Shown here one piece after another: positions 33,127 to 43,188 of a stretch of DNA of 64,000 nt; the first letter of the stretch is position 1; each line of letters begins with the position of its first letter. The DNA comes from Rhodobacteraceae bacterium NBU2976 (GTDB lineage Bacteria; Pseudomonadota; Alphaproteobacteria; Rhodobacterales; Rhodobacteraceae). The notes under the pieces are model-generated. The model did no database searches and was not told the origin of the DNA. It saw only the letters and a list, made by a program, of their open reading frames with translations. Made by a program: the position numbers and the translations under genes. The stretch lies in contig JALPRQ010000001.1 of the NCBI GenBank assembly GCA_023630215.1, positions 2,232,001 to 2,296,000 of the forward strand, given 5' to 3'.

Positions 33127-34782
33127 TTAGAACCTCGCATCCGGCAGGCCGCAGAACGGGTCCACGGGCGAGGTTCCCACAAACGGTGCCCGCCCCAGCA
33201 GCGCCTCCAGCACGGCGCGTTGCATCGACTCGCCAGCCATATAGGCGTTGATCACGCAGGGCATGCGCGGCGCGTCATAAAGATAGTAAGGATAGCCAAA
33301 GCTGATCAGGGCGGTCGGCACGTCAAACCACGGCCGTTTCATTGCCTGCCCGAAATTTCCCGTCAGCGACAACCAGTCTAGGAATATCCGGCCCCGGGTC
33401 AGAAGGGTTTCTTCGCCCAGCAGATACAGGACCAGATCGTGATTGGCCCAAGGTTTTGATTGGGGGTCATTCGGATCATGCAGTGTGATGTCGAACCCTT
33501 CGGCCCGCAACATGTCGATGATCGCAAACTCGCGATCCCCAGTCAAAGGCGAGGCGATTTTGCCGCTGAACACGTAAATGCGATTGTGTGTTTCGGATGA
33601 AATCGGCAGCGTGTTTTGCAGGTCCTTGACAAGGGTCGGTGCACGGGCCGTGATCGGCGCTACGCGGTCGGCTTGTGGGGTAACTGTCACAGAAGACGGC
33701 GTTCGTTTATGCAATCCAAGCGAGGCCTTTAGCCCCAACAGGCGGGCGACGGCGGCGTCCAGCCGGGCCTGCGACAGGCGTCCATCCTGATGCGCCGCCT
33801 GCACCGCCGCAATATCTGTTTCATAATCATCGGTGAACAGGATCATGTCACACCCATTCTCGATCAGCTCCGGCACATGCTCGCGCCGATCCGACCAGCT
33901 TTTCAGCCCAGCCATAGAGGTCGCGTCGGACACGATCACACCGTTGAAACCCAGCTCTCCACGCAGCAAGGTCTGGTTTAGCAAGGGCGAGATGCTGGCC
34001 GGACGATACCGTTCAATCCCGTCAATCCCCGCCGCCGCCGCATATGACGGCAAGGCAATATGGGCGGACATCACCGCCTTTACCCCGCTGTCGATGGCAG
34101 ACTGATAAAGCCGTCCAAACGTATCCCGCCATTCGTCCATTTCAAGCGGGTTGGTCGTGGTGACAAGATGCTGGTCGCGGTCGTCATATCCCTCCCCCGG
34201 CCAATGTTTGACCGTCGCGGCAAGGCCCGCCTTTTGGAACACGTCAATCTGCGTCAGCGCATGGCGGCGGATACGGTCTGGATCGCTGCCAAAACCGCGT
34301 GTCGCCACGATCGAGGACCGCCAAGCCGCATTGATGTCGATCACAGGCGTGAAGGACCAGTTTATACCGACGGCCAGCGCCTCTGCCGCCATGATTTCGG
34401 AAATTTCGCGCGTGGCATCCAGATCGTCGATGGCGGCAAGCGCGAGGGGATTGGGGATCTCTGTCCCGAAAGGCAGGCTCATCATCGAGCCTTCGAGGTC
34501 AGCGGACACCAGCAACGGAATATCCGCCCGCGCCTGCGCAGAACTCAGCGCTGATTTTTCAGCCGCAAACCCTTCGCTAAAGAACCGTGTCGCCCCTCCG
34601 GCTTTGTTGGCAACAATCGGGTCATAGGCCGAATCTGACGGACCACCGGCGATCAGGTTGAATAGCTGGTGCATCTTGTCGAGGTCGGACAGCCGATCAA
34701 AGTGATCCTCCACCCAGGTCAGGGCCGATGGATCTAGGGAAAACGGTGGCAGGGTCAAAAGGGATTTCAGATCAGCGTGCAT
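33127..34782 (-). CDS. glycoside hydrolase family 3, beta-N-acetylhexosaminidase-like
   Basis: A 551-residue GH3 enzyme. The (beta/alpha)8 domain contains LVSADLEGSM, the NagZ-type motif VKHWPGEGYDDRDQHL with a His-Asp catalytic pair, and the nucleophile loop FNGVIVSDATSMAG. A second alpha/beta domain follows from about residue 390, giving the two-domain architecture rather than the compact ~340-residue NagZ. No signal peptide from the chosen start at 34782, so it is probably cytoplasmic; the frame is open to 34887. It may serve peptidoglycan recycling or glycan degradation. Confidence 0.82.
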   Translation of the reverse strand: MHADLKSLLTLPPFSLDPSALTWVEDHFDRLSDLDKMHQLFNLIAGGPSDSAYDPIVANKAGGATRFFSEGFAAEKSALSSAQARADIPLLVSADLEGSMMSLPFGTEIPNPLALAAIDDLDATREISEIMAAEALAVGINWSFTPVIDINAAWRSSIVATRGFGSDPDRIRRHALTQIDVFQKAGLAATVKHWPGEGYDDRDQHLVTTTNPLEMDEWRDTFGRLYQSAIDSGVKAVMSAHIALPSYAAAAGIDGIERYRPASISPLLNQTLLRGELGFNGVIVSDATSMAGLKSWSDRREHVPELIENGCDMILFTDDYETDIAAVQAAHQDGRLSQARLDAAVARLLGLKASLGLHKRTPSSVTVTPQADRVAPITARAPTLVKDLQNTLPISSETHNRIYVFSGKIASPLTGDREFAIIDMLRAEGFDITLHDPNDPQSKPWANHDLVLYLLGEETLLTRGRIFLDWLSLTGNFGQAMKRPWFDVPTALISFGYPYYLYDAPRMPCVINAYMAGESMQRAVLEALLGRAPFVGTSPVDPFCGLPDARF

Positions 34783-34847
34783 ATGGAAACCTGTTGGAGG
34801 TGAGTCGACGTATTTTATCGACCGCAAACTGTTAGCAGGCCCACCAA

Positions 34848-34880
34848 AAAGAAAAACCCCCGCCAGTTTCCCGGCGGGGG
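34848..34880 (-). terminator. rho-independent terminator after rplP
   Basis: CCCCCGCC (34857-34864) pairs with GGCGGGGG (34873-34880); the minus-strand RNA then has a T-rich run (34846-34856). It ends the rplB-rplP transcript before the inserted GH3 block. Confidence 0.9.
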
Positions 34881-34903
34881 TTATCAAGTCTTTTTGAACT
34901 GGC

Positions 34904-35317
34904 TTACCAGTCTTCGCGGGTGACCACGCGGCACTTGACCGGCAGTTTCATCGCGGCAAGGCGCAATGCCTCGTGCGCGGTGGCGTCATCCACCCCGTCG
35001 ATTTCGAACAGGATGCGGCCCGGCTTGACCTTGGCAACCCAACGGTCGACAGAACCTTTACCTTTACCCATACGAACCTCGATCGGCTTTTTGGTCACAG
35101 GCACGTCCGGGAAGATGCGGATCCACACACGACCCTGACGTTTCATCTGACGGGTCATGGCGCGGCGCGCGGCTTCGATCTGACGGGCGGTGATCCGCTC
35201 GGGTTCGGTGGTTTTCAGGGCATAGGTCCCGAAATTGATGTCCGATCCGCCTTTCGCTTCGCCGTGGATACGGCCTTTGAACTGCTTACGGAACTTCGTG
35301 CGTTTTGGTTGAAGCAT
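34904..35317 (-). CDS. rplP: 50S ribosomal protein L16
   Basis: A 137-residue L16, near the peptidyl transferase centre. It starts [20 protein letters not shown] and has [42 protein letters not shown] in two blocks and [14 protein letters not shown]. In the ancestral order rpmC would follow; here a terminator does. Confidence 0.98.
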   Translation of the reverse strand: MLQPKRTKFRKQFKGRIHGEAKGGSDINFGTYALKTTEPERITARQIEAARRAMTRQMKRQGRVWIRIFPDVPVTKKPIEVRMGKGKGSVDRWVAKVKPGRILFEIDGVDDATAHEALRLAAMKLPVKCRVVTREDW

Positions 35318-35337
35318 TTTTCTCTCCTAACGCGGGA

Positions 35338-36039
35338 TTAGCGGGAACGCTGCGGGCGTCCGCCAGCGTCCTGCAATTCGTTCATGCGCTTGTCGTGACC
35401 CTGCGGATCATGCTCCATGATTTCGCCTTTGAAGATCCAGACCTTGATCCCGATGATACCATAGGGGGTCGTGGCTTCGACATGAGCGTAATCAATGTCA
35501 GCACGCAGTGTGTGCAACGGAACGCGACCTTCGCGATACCATTCGGTACGGGCGATTTCGGCACCACCCAGACGGCCTGCGCAGTTTACACGGACGCCAA
35601 GGGCACCCATACGCATGGCGTTCTGAACGGCACGTTTCATCGCACGGCGGAAGGACACACGACGTTCCAACTGCTGAGCGATGCTTTCGCCGACCAGACG
35701 GGCGTCAACTTCGGGCTTGCGAACTTCAACGATATTGAGGTGCAGTTCCGATTTGGTCAGCTGAGCCAGCGCCTTACGCAGCGTTTCGATGTCAGCGCCT
35801 TTTTTGCCGATGATCACACCGGGGCGGGCGGCGTGAATCGTGACGCGGCACTTTTTGTGCGGTCGTTCGATGATCACGCGGCTGATGCCGGCTTGCGCGC
35901 AGTTCTTGTGAACATACTCGCGGATCGCCAAATCTTCGTGCAGCAGTTCGCCATATTCTTCGCCATCAGCGAACCAGCGGCTGTCCCACGTGCGGTTGAT
36001 CTGCAGGCGCAGACCGATTGGGTTAATCTTCTGTCCCAT
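35338..36039 (-). CDS. rpsC: 30S ribosomal protein S3
   Basis: A 233-residue S3 at the mRNA entry tunnel. It begins [21 protein letters not shown], contains a KH domain with the signature [17 protein letters not shown], and ends with the domain carrying [20 protein letters not shown]-like residues. Its start overlaps the rplV stop by one base. Confidence 0.98.
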   Translation of the reverse strand: MGQKINPIGLRLQINRTWDSRWFADGEEYGELLHEDLAIREYVHKNCAQAGISRVIIERPHKKCRVTIHAARPGVIIGKKGADIETLRKALAQLTKSELHLNIVEVRKPEVDARLVGESIAQQLERRVSFRRAMKRAVQNAMRMGALGVRVNCAGRLGGAEIARTEWYREGRVPLHTLRADIDYAHVEATTPYGIIGIKVWIFKGEIMEHDPQGHDKRMNELQDAGGRPQRSR

Positions 36040-36425
36040 TAGGCTTGCTCCTCTGCGGATTGTTGACGCACAACGATTGTCAGCTCGCTGAACGGTTTCA
36101 GGATTTTCCCGAAGCGGCCACGGGCGCGCGGACGACCGCGTTTCATGGTCAGGTTCTTGCCAACCCAGGCTTCTGCGACGATCAGCTCGTCAACATCCAG
36201 ACCGTGGTTGTTTTCGGCATTGGCAATCGCGGACTGAAGGCATTTCTTCACATCCTGAGCGATACGCTTTTTCGAGAAGGTGAGGTCTGTCAGCGCCTTG
36301 TTGACCGGTTTGTTCCGGATCATCTGGGCAACCAAGTTCAGTTTCTGGCCCGAGGTCCGCAGCATGCGGGTCTTGGCCATGGCTTCATTGTCGGCGACGC
36401 GACGCGGATTTTTTGTCTTGCTCAT
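36039..36425 (-). CDS. rplV: 50S ribosomal protein L22
   Basis: A 128-residue L22 whose beta-hairpin lines the exit tunnel. It begins [20 protein letters not shown], an N-terminal extension usual in alphaproteobacteria, and has [19 protein letters not shown] and the signature [15 protein letters not shown]. Followed by rpsC with a one-base overlap. Confidence 0.98.
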   Translation of the reverse strand: MSKTKNPRRVADNEAMAKTRMLRTSGQKLNLVAQMIRNKPVNKALTDLTFSKKRIAQDVKKCLQSAIANAENNHGLDVDELIVAEAWVGKNLTMKRGRPRARGRFGKILKPFSELTIVVRQQSAEEQA

Positions 36426-36428
36426 GGC

Positions 36429-36707
36429 TTAACCCCGCTTCGCTTTTTTATCAGCCGCGTGACCGTAATAGGTACGGGTCGGGCTGTATTCACCGAATTT
36501 CTGGCCGATCATTTCCTCGGTCACGAGAACCGGGATGTGCTTCTGACCGTTATAAACGCCGAACGTCAGACCAACGAACTGCGGCAGGATGGTCGAGCGA
36601 CGGGACCAGATTTTGATAACTTCTTTGCGGCCGGATTCGCGGGCAGCTTCGGCTTTTTTCAGCACATAAGCATCGACGAAAGGCCCTTTCCAAACAGAAC
36701 GTGACAT
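36429..36707 (-). CDS. rpsS: 30S ribosomal protein S19
   Basis: A 92-residue S19 of the small-subunit head. It has [39 protein letters not shown] and the signature [16 protein letters not shown]. Usual length. It is three bases from rplB and from rplV. Confidence 0.98.
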   Translation of the reverse strand: MSRSVWKGPFVDAYVLKKAEAARESGRKEVIKIWSRRSTILPQFVGLTFGVYNGQKHIPVLVTEEMIGQKFGEYSPTRTYYGHAADKKAKRG

Positions 36708-36710
36708 ATC

Positions 36711-37550
36711 TTAACGTCCCTTCTTCTTGGCGTGACGGGAGCGCAGAATGAATTTGTCTGTCGCTTTGTTCGAACGGGTTTTTGCCCCTTTGGTCGGTTT
36801 GCCCCAAGGCGTAACCGGGTGACGACCACCAGAGGTCCGGCCCTCACCACCACCATGCGGGTGGTCGATCGGGTTCATAACGACACCACGGACCGACGGG
36901 CGGATACCTTTGTGGCGGTTACGACCGGCTTTACCCAGATTCTGGTTCGAATGATCAGGGTTCGATACAGCGCCAACCGTTGCCATACATTCCTGACGGA
37001 CCAAACGCAGCTCGCCCGAGGACAGGCGGATCTGTGCATAGCCGCCGTCACGGCCAACGAACTGTGCATATGTGCCAGCCGAGCGGGCAATCTGACCGCC
37101 TTTGCCTTGTTTCAGTTCGATATTATGTACGATTGTGCCGATCGGCATGCCCGAAAACGGCATCGCGTTGCCCGGCTTAATGTCGGCTTTTTCCGAGGCG
37201 ATCACCTGATCACCAACAGCCAGACGCTGTGGGGCCAGAATATAGGCCTGCTCGCCATCCGTATAGCGGATCAGGGCGATAAAGGCGGTGCGGTTCGGGT
37301 CATATTCGATCCGTTCCACGGTGGCTGGAACGTCAAATTTGTTCCGTTTGAAATCAACGATGCGGTAAAGGCGCTTTGCACCCCCACCTTTGCGACGCAT
37401 GGTGATCCGTCCGGTGTTGTTCCGACCGCCGTTCTTCGTCAGACCCTCTGTAAGGGACTTGACGGGGCGACCTTTCCAAAGCTCCGAACGGTCGATCAGA
37501 ACCAGCCCACGCTGGCCTGGCGTCGTCGGTTTATACGACTTAAGAGCCAT
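36711..37550 (-). CDS. rplB: 50S ribosomal protein L2
   Basis: A 279-residue L2, needed for subunit joining and peptidyl transfer. It has [40 protein letters not shown] and the highly conserved [19 protein letters not shown] that carries the essential His. It is normally directly after rplW; here it starts a new transcript. Confidence 0.98.
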   Translation of the reverse strand: MALKSYKPTTPGQRGLVLIDRSELWKGRPVKSLTEGLTKNGGRNNTGRITMRRKGGGAKRLYRIVDFKRNKFDVPATVERIEYDPNRTAFIALIRYTDGEQAYILAPQRLAVGDQVIASEKADIKPGNAMPFSGMPIGTIVHNIELKQGKGGQIARSAGTYAQFVGRDGGYAQIRLSSGELRLVRQECMATVGAVSNPDHSNQNLGKAGRNRHKGIRPSVRGVVMNPIDHPHGGGEGRTSGGRHPVTPWGKPTKGAKTRSNKATDKFILRSRHAKKKGR

Positions 37551-37639
37551 CTTGCTGTCTTCCGTTATGAGGGGATTTTCATCCCGTTTTAGAAAAATCG
37601 AGCGGCCCCGGAACGAATCCGAGGCCGAAAGACTGGCGC

Positions 37640-37668
37640 GATGTAGCAGGGATGGGGGGTGGTGTCTA
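37640..37668 (-). promoter_or_regulatory. promoter of rplB-rplP fragment
   Basis: On the minus strand TAGACA (37663-37668) and TACATC (37640-37645) are 17 bases apart, about 90 bases before rplB. The gap of 317 bases to the divergent CPBP gene otherwise holds only the FNR-type site. Confidence 0.6.
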
Positions 37669-37791
37669 TAGGTTCGGCCAAGATTCTTGGGCGTTTTGTA
37701 AAGGCAATCGGCTGCACGTGAGGTGGCCCTAGCCGGACATCTGTGTCTTATTCTCGGGCGCTTTATCGCGGTTTGCCATTACTAGCGTCCC

Positions 37792-37805
37792 TTGATCGGG
37801 ATCAA
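37792..37805. promoter_or_regulatory. FNR/FnrL-type box
   Basis: TTGATCGGGATCAA fits TTGAT-N4-ATCAA, the consensus for FNR-family oxygen-responsive regulators such as FnrL of Rhodobacter, and sits within an 18-base perfect palindrome (37790-37807). Its centre is about 69 bases before the CPBP protease ATG, a suitable distance for activation of that gene if the leader is about 28 bases. The divergent rplB promoter is over 120 bases away. Confidence 0.65.
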
Positions 37806-37867
37806 GGCGGGATACACGCGCTGCCCTCAGTCTCAGCGAAACGGGGATATGTTCGCGAAAGGACCAG

Positions 37868-38683
37868 ATGACAGGACGGCAAACACGCAATCTCATCCTC
37901 TTTTTCATCATCGCCTTCGGATTTACCTGGGCGTTCTGGGTCCCTTTGGCGCTTGCCGATCATGGCTACCTGCGACTTCCGGTAAGTCTCCATACCTATT
38001 TGACTGACCGCAATCCGGGTGCGTGGGGGCCATTAGTGGCCGCGATTATCGTTGCCTTCATCGGATCGGGTCGGAGGGGCGTGTTGGCGCTGCTATCGCG
38101 TATGGTCAAGGTCAGGTTTGGCGCTATCTGGTATGGTGTTGCCTTTTTACTTTATCCCGCAATTATTGGGCTATCAGGTTGGATTGCCGTATTGCGCGGC
38201 GCTGACCTTCCCCAATCCGAGGCTTTTGCCAACCCGATCACCATACCCATTGCCTTTGTGTGGATATTCTTCCTTGGCGGCCCTTTGCAAGAGGAGGCGG
38301 GTTGGCGCGGGACCGCGACAGATACAATTCAGGACACCCGAATTGGTGCTTTGGGGGGAAGTATTTTTGTTGGCATCATTTGGGGGCTTTGGCACCTGCC
38401 GCTATTCTTCACGCCGCGTGACGATATCTATTATAACCAACCCATTTGGGGGCTTGTGGGGTCGACAATATTGCTCGCGATCCTTTTGACGTGGGTTTAC
38501 AATAATACCGGCAAAAGCCTGTTTGCCGTCATGATCATGCACGCGTCCTATAACTGGTCAAATTACCTCTTCCCGACCCTTCAGGACGACTTGGGCGGGC
38601 AAACATACTTTATTCTCATGATCGCGGTTGTTCTGGCGGTCGTCTGGAAATTCGGACCCGCCCATCTAAGTCGAAAATTCTAA
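37868..38683 (+). CDS. CPBP family intramembrane metalloprotease
   Basis: A 271-residue polytopic membrane protein of the CAAX-prenyl-protease/bacteriocin-processing family. The zinc-site motifs are in place: EEAGWRG (Glu142, Glu143, Arg147), IWGLWHLPLF (His176) and IMHASYNW (His225, Asn229). About seven to eight hydrophobic helices are visible. Bacterial members process or modulate peptides and membrane proteins; the substrate here is unknown. A GAAAGGA site is just upstream. An exact FNR box precedes it, suggesting low-oxygen control. It is the only plus-strand gene among the ribosomal fragments besides the esterase. Confidence 0.88.
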   Translation: MTGRQTRNLILFFIIAFGFTWAFWVPLALADHGYLRLPVSLHTYLTDRNPGAWGPLVAAIIVAFIGSGRRGVLALLSRMVKVRFGAIWYGVAFLLYPAIIGLSGWIAVLRGADLPQSEAFANPITIPIAFVWIFFLGGPLQEEAGWRGTATDTIQDTRIGALGGSIFVGIIWGLWHLPLFFTPRDDIYYNQPIWGLVGSTILLAILLTWVYNNTGKSLFAVMIMHASYNWSNYLFPTLQDDLGGQTYFILMIAVVLAVVWKFGPAHLSRKF

Positions 38684-38715
38684 CGTTTTGGTCATGTCAC
38701 CTCAGCCCTAGCGCG

Positions 38716-39690
38716 CTATTTTGGCCAGTTTGGCGGGGCGTCCACCTCACCGCTTTTGATCAGTGCTATGACTGCCTCCTTCACCGCATCAAGGCTTGAA
38801 TAGCGTGGGTGATATCCCAATCGCACCCGTGCCTTTTCAATCGAAAAGCACGAGCTACGAGACATATGTTGCCACGTGACATCGGCCTGATCCGCATCCT
38901 GTCCCCTCGCCCATTCCTCGAACGGTTGAAAGGTCAGGTTGGGTTCATGCCCAAACCACCGATACATGCTTTCGGCAAACCCTTTCAGGTTTAAGGCCTG
39001 CGCAGAAACCGCGTTAAATGCCTCACCACTCGCAGCCGTGCGATTTGCCATCATGCACAGGATCATCTGTGCCAGATCAGCGGCGTGGACATGGTGAACC
39101 GTCTCTAGCCCGAGGTTCGGGATCGCCAGCGCCTCCCCCCGCGCGATGGTGCTGAACACTGACGGATCGGCATTCGCCACGGGGTTTATACACAGCCAGC
39201 CAGGGCCGACAATGTGACCAGGGCGGAAAATGGTCGCCGGGAAGCCGGTGCGGCGGGCATCAGCCAACAGCCACGCCTCGATCTCTGCCTTCTTGGTGCC
39301 ATATTCGCCGAACGTGTCCATCGGATCATCTTCGGTCGCGGGGACGGCGGCATTTTTGCCGTAAACCCAGATGGTCGAGCAATGGATGAACTGTTCTACC
39401 CTGCCCCGCAACGCATCGACCAATTGGCGCGTGCTGGAAACATCGAACGACACCATGTCGATCACAATATCAGGGTGCAAATCCGCAATCGCGCTGGCAA
39501 AGGTTCCGTTCGCCTCAGCCTCGGTCCGATCCAGTTTCAGGGTTTCTACCTGCGCCCACGCTGGATCAGAGACATAAGGCTGCGACGCACCGCGGCTGAC
39601 ATTCGTCACGCGATCCCCCCGTGCAACCAATTGCGGCACCAGGTACGTCCCGACATGCCCACTGCCACCTATAATAACGATATGTGCCAT
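38716..39690 (-). CDS. NAD-dependent epimerase/dehydratase family protein
   Basis: A 324-residue extended-SDR protein. The Rossmann motif IIGGSGHVGTYLV (GxxGxxG) is at residues 5-17. The catalytic YxxxK is in GEYGTKKAEIEAW, and the substrate region holds TIFRPGHIVGPG. The family includes UDP-sugar epimerases and reductases; the substrate is not decided. It lies between rplW and the convergent CPBP gene and probably has its own promoter, since a terminator after rplW precedes it. Confidence 0.88.
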   Translation of the reverse strand: MAHIVIIGGSGHVGTYLVPQLVARGDRVTNVSRGASQPYVSDPAWAQVETLKLDRTEAEANGTFASAIADLHPDIVIDMVSFDVSSTRQLVDALRGRVEQFIHCSTIWVYGKNAAVPATEDDPMDTFGEYGTKKAEIEAWLLADARRTGFPATIFRPGHIVGPGWLCINPVANADPSVFSTIARGEALAIPNLGLETVHHVHAADLAQMILCMMANRTAASGEAFNAVSAQALNLKGFAESMYRWFGHEPNLTFQPFEEWARGQDADQADVTWQHMSRSSCFSIEKARVRLGYHPRYSSLDAVKEAVIALIKSGEVDAPPNWPK

Positions 39691-39742
39691 TTTCCCTCCG
39701 CTTTTTCGGAAACACTAACGGGCGGCGTAGGGTGTGCCAACG

Positions 39743-39771
39743 AAAAAGGCCCCCGCCGTGGCGAGGGCCTT
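39743..39771 (-). terminator. rho-independent terminator after rplW
   Basis: AAGGCCC (39746-39752) pairs with GGGCCTT (39765-39771), with more pairing inside, and a short T run follows on the minus strand. It closes the rpsJ-rplC-rplD-rplW transcript. Confidence 0.8.
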
Positions 39772-39790
39772 TGTAATCATTTCAAACCAA

Positions 39791-40087
39791 TCAAAGACCG
39801 GTTGTTACGTCGATGGTGTTACCCTCTTCGAGCGTCACATAAGCCTTTTTCACGTCATTGCGCGTGCCAAGTTGGCCGCGGAAACGTTTGACTTTGCCTT
39901 TGGTGATCGTTGTGTTGACCGCTTTCACCTTGACCCCGAACAGGGTTTCAACCGCCTCTTTGATCTGAGGCTTGTTGGCCGACATCGCGACCTCGAACAC
40001 AACTGCGTTCGAGTCCGATGCCATGGTGGCTTTTTCGGTGATGATCGGCTTGCGGATCACATCATAGAGTTCAGCTTTGGTGCTCAT
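39791..40087 (-). CDS. rplW: 50S ribosomal protein L23
   Basis: A 98-residue L23, the main docking site for trigger factor and SRP at the tunnel exit. It has [24 protein letters not shown].. pattern [18 protein letters not shown] and the C-terminal [14 protein letters not shown]. Overlaps rplD by 4 bases. In the ancestral order rplB would follow directly. Confidence 0.98.
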   Translation of the reverse strand: MSTKAELYDVIRKPIITEKATMASDSNAVVFEVAMSANKPQIKEAVETLFGVKVKAVNTTITKGKVKRFRGQLGTRNDVKKAYVTLEEGNTIDVTTGL

Positions 40088-40704
40088 GACAGACGCGCCT
40101 CCAGGGCTTCGACGGCAGCTTTGGTCAGCACGAGCTTTTCGCGGCGCAGAATGTCATAGACATTGGCCCCCATGCTCGGCAGGACATCGATACCGTCAAT
40201 GTTGCGGGCAGCGAGAGCGAAATTTTCATTCACTTCTGCGCCATCGATGAACAAAGCCTTCTTGATGCCGAGCGATTTCATCGCAGCGGCGAGAGCTTTG
40301 GTCTTGCCTTCTTTCAACTCGGCAGCGTCAACGATGATCAGATCACCGGAGGCCTGCTTTGCCGACAGGGCATGCTTCAGACCCAGCGCGCGGAACTTTT
40401 TGGTCAGATCATGCGCATGGCTGCGCGGGGTCGGACCTTTGTACACGCCACCTTTGCGGAAGATCGGTGCCTTGCGGGAACCGTGACGTGCGCCGCCGGT
40501 GCCTTTCTGACGATAGATCTTCTTAGTCGAATAGCTGACCTCGGACTTGGTTTTCACCTTGTGTGTCCCGGCCTGTGCCTTGGCAAGCTGCCAGCGCACA
40601 ACACGCTGGAGGATGTCTGCACGCGGTTCCAGACCGAACACATCATCCGACAGGTCAATCGAACCGGCCTTGGCAGAGTCGAGCTTGATCACATCAGCTT
40701 TCAT
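40084..40704 (-). CDS. rplD: 50S ribosomal protein L4
   Basis: A 206-residue L4 with its tunnel loop [20 protein letters not shown]. It is a structural protein and, in E. coli, the autogenous regulator of the S10 operon. Length is normal. Overlaps rplC and rplW by 4 bases each, indicating tight coupling. Confidence 0.98.
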   Translation of the reverse strand: MKADVIKLDSAKAGSIDLSDDVFGLEPRADILQRVVRWQLAKAQAGTHKVKTKSEVSYSTKKIYRQKGTGGARHGSRKAPIFRKGGVYKGPTPRSHAHDLTKKFRALGLKHALSAKQASGDLIIVDAAELKEGKTKALAAAMKSLGIKKALFIDGAEVNENFALAARNIDGIDVLPSMGANVYDILRREKLVLTKAAVEALEARLS

Positions 40705-41558
40705 TTCTCGTCTCCCTCAGGGGCGGCATCGTCAGCCTTATCGGCTTCGATCGATGCTTCGGCTTCTTTCAGTGCGGCTTCCTGTGCGGCAGCGGCTTCG
40801 GCGGCAGCAGCTTCTTCAGCGGCTTTGGCTTCGGCTTCGGCAGCAGCGGCAGCTTCGGCAGCGGCTTTTGCAGCTTCGGCGGCAGCAGAACGCAAGGCTG
40901 CGGGCAGAATCACGTTTTCAGGTGTCGCTTTCTTTACCGCGTCCTTGATGGTTACCCAACCACCTTTGGAGCCCGGAACAGCACCCTTTACCATGATCAG
41001 ACCACGATCAGCATCCGTTTTGACAACTTCCAGGTTCTGCGTCGTAACGCGCACCGAACCCATGTGACCCGCCATTTTCTTGCCTTTGAAGACGCGGCCC
41101 GGTTCCTGACACTGACCGGTGGAACCGTGCGAACGGTGCGAAACAGACACACCGTGCGACGCGCGCAGACCACCGAAATTGTGCCGTTTCATACCACCGG
41201 CAAAACCTTTACCGATGGATGTCCCGGAAACGTCAACATACTGACCGGCAAAATAATGATCAGCGGTGATCTCTTCACCCACAGCGATCAGATTTTCCGG
41301 CGCAACACGGAATTCAGCGATCTTGCGCTTTGGCTCCACCTTCGCAGCAGCGAAATGGCCACGCATGGATTTGCTGGTCCGTTTGGCTTTGGCCGCACCG
41401 GCACCCAGCTGAACGGCGGAATATCCGTCACGCTCTTCGGTGCGCTGTGCAACAACCTGAACATTTTCCATCTGCAGGACGGTAACCGGCACTTGCCGAC
41501 CATCATCCATGAACAACCGGGTCATGCCCAGTTTCTTTGCGATAACTCCAGAACGCAT
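40701..41558 (-). CDS. rplC: 50S ribosomal protein L3 with Ala/Glu-rich tail
   Basis: A 285-residue L3. Residues 1-212 are the normal protein, starting [16 protein letters not shown] and including the loop [18 protein letters not shown], whose Gln is the site methylated by PrmB in E. coli. Residues about 222-285 are an extra Ala/Glu/Lys tail (many EAAA/KAAEEA repeats) ending EGDEK, predicted as a long charged helix. Related Rhodobacteraceae also have extended L3. Overlaps rplD by 4 bases. Confidence 0.97.
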   Translation of the reverse strand: MRSGVIAKKLGMTRLFMDDGRQVPVTVLQMENVQVVAQRTEERDGYSAVQLGAGAAKAKRTSKSMRGHFAAAKVEPKRKIAEFRVAPENLIAVGEEITADHYFAGQYVDVSGTSIGKGFAGGMKRHNFGGLRASHGVSVSHRSHGSTGQCQEPGRVFKGKKMAGHMGSVRVTTQNLEVVKTDADRGLIMVKGAVPGSKGGWVTIKDAVKKATPENVILPAALRSAAAEAAKAAAEAAAAAEAEAKAAEEAAAAEAAAAQEAALKEAEASIEADKADDAAPEGDEK

Positions 41559-41570
41559 CGTCTTGCCCCC

Positions 41571-41879
<309 letters not shown>

Positions 41880-41915
41880 TTTAGGTGCCTCTGTGGCTGC
41901 AGGTTTAAAACGATT

Positions 41916-41941
41916 GTGACCGGGATTTTCGCCCCGGTCAC
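41916..41941 (-). terminator. hairpin between tuf and rpsJ
   Basis: GTGACCGGG (41916-41924) pairs with CCCGGTCAC (41933-41941), and the RNA then runs into a short T/A tract. Either a partial terminator that sets the ratio of tuf to rpsJ or a full stop with rpsJ read from a nearby promoter that I could not identify. Confidence 0.7.
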
Positions 41942-41961
41942 AGGGGTTAGTGCGTCACCGA

Positions 41962-43137
41962 TTACTCGATGATTTTGGAAACAACACCCGAACCGACGGT
42001 GCGGCCACCTTCGCGGATAGCGAAGCGGAGGTTTTCTTCCATTGCGATCGGTGCAATCAGTTCCACGTTGAACTTCAGGTTGTCGCCCGGCATCACCATT
42101 TCGGTGCCTTCCGGCAGTTCAACCGTACCGGTCACGTCAGTCGTACGGAAGTAGAACTGCGGACGGTAGTTTTTGAAGAACGGCGTGTGACGGCCACCTT
42201 CTTCTTTGGTCAGGATGTAAACCTGGCACTCGAATTTGGTGTGCGGCTTAACCGAACCCGGCTTAACCAGAACCTGGCCACGCTCAACTGCGTCACGGTC
42301 GATACCGCGCAGCAGTACACCAACGTTGTCACCAGCTTCACCGCGATCCAGCAGTTTGCGGAACATTTCAACACCGGTACAGGTGGTTTTCTGGGTGTCT
42401 TTGATACCCACGATTTCCAGTTCGTCGCCAACATTCACAACGCCACGCTCGACACGACCGGTCACAACGGTACCACGGCCAGAGATCGAGAATACGTCCT
42501 CGATCGGCAGCAGGAACGGCTGGTCGATCGGACGCTCGGGTGTTGGGATGTAGCTGTCAACAGCAGCCATCAACTCGGCAATTTTCTGCTCGCCGATTTC
42601 CGGGTCGCGGCCTTCCAGAGCGGCCAGAGCCGAACCCGCGATGATCGGAATATCGTCGCCCGGATATTCGTATTCGGTCAGCAGTTCGCGAACTTCCATT
42701 TCGACGAGCTCCAGAAGCTCTTCGTCATCAACCTGGTCAACTTTGTTCAGGAACACGACCATGTAGGGGATACCAACCTGGCGGCCCAGCAGGATGTGCT
42801 CGCGGGTCTGCGGCATCGGGCCGTCAGCAGCGTTCACAACCAGAATAGCGCCGTCCATCTGCGCAGCACCGGTGATCATGTTTTTCACATAGTCAGCGTG
42901 GCCCGGGCAGTCGACGTGTGCATAGTGACGAGCTTCGGTTTCATATTCGACGTGTGCGGTCGAAATCGTGATGCCGCGTGCGCGCTCTTCCGGCGCAGCG
43001 TCGATCATGTCGTAGGACTGGAATTCACCGAACTGTTTGGTGATTGCCGCGGTCAACGTTGTTTTGCCGTGGTCAACGTGGCCAATCGTGCCGACGTTCA
43101 CGTGCGGTTTTGTACGAGCGAATTTTTCCTTACCCAT
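41962..43137 (-). CDS. tuf: elongation factor Tu
   Basis: A 391-residue EF-Tu that carries aminoacyl-tRNA to the ribosome. It has GTPase G1 [27 protein letters not shown] (switch I), [12 protein letters not shown] (G3), NKVD (G4) and domains 2-3 to the C-terminus. Many proteobacteria carry a second copy near secE; none is found next to secE in this window. Follows fusA by 51 bases. Confidence 0.98.
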   Translation of the reverse strand: MGKEKFARTKPHVNVGTIGHVDHGKTTLTAAITKQFGEFQSYDMIDAAPEERARGITISTAHVEYETEARHYAHVDCPGHADYVKNMITGAAQMDGAILVVNAADGPMPQTREHILLGRQVGIPYMVVFLNKVDQVDDEELLELVEMEVRELLTEYEYPGDDIPIIAGSALAALEGRDPEIGEQKIAELMAAVDSYIPTPERPIDQPFLLPIEDVFSISGRGTVVTGRVERGVVNVGDELEIVGIKDTQKTTCTGVEMFRKLLDRGEAGDNVGVLLRGIDRDAVERGQVLVKPGSVKPHTKFECQVYILTKEEGGRHTPFFKNYRPQFYFRTTDVTGTVELPEGTEMVMPGDNLKFNVELIAPIAMEENLRFAIREGGRTVGSGVVSKIIE

Positions 43138-43188
43138 TGTAGGTCTCCATTCAATTTTGGTCAGGAACCTGACCTGTGTTTAGTCAGA

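Noticed and set aside
40717-40895. Repetitive Ala/Glu codons as a possible mobile or microsatellite repeat.
   Set aside because: It is in frame as the C-terminal tail of L3 with varied codons; it is a protein low-complexity tail rather than a DNA repeat.
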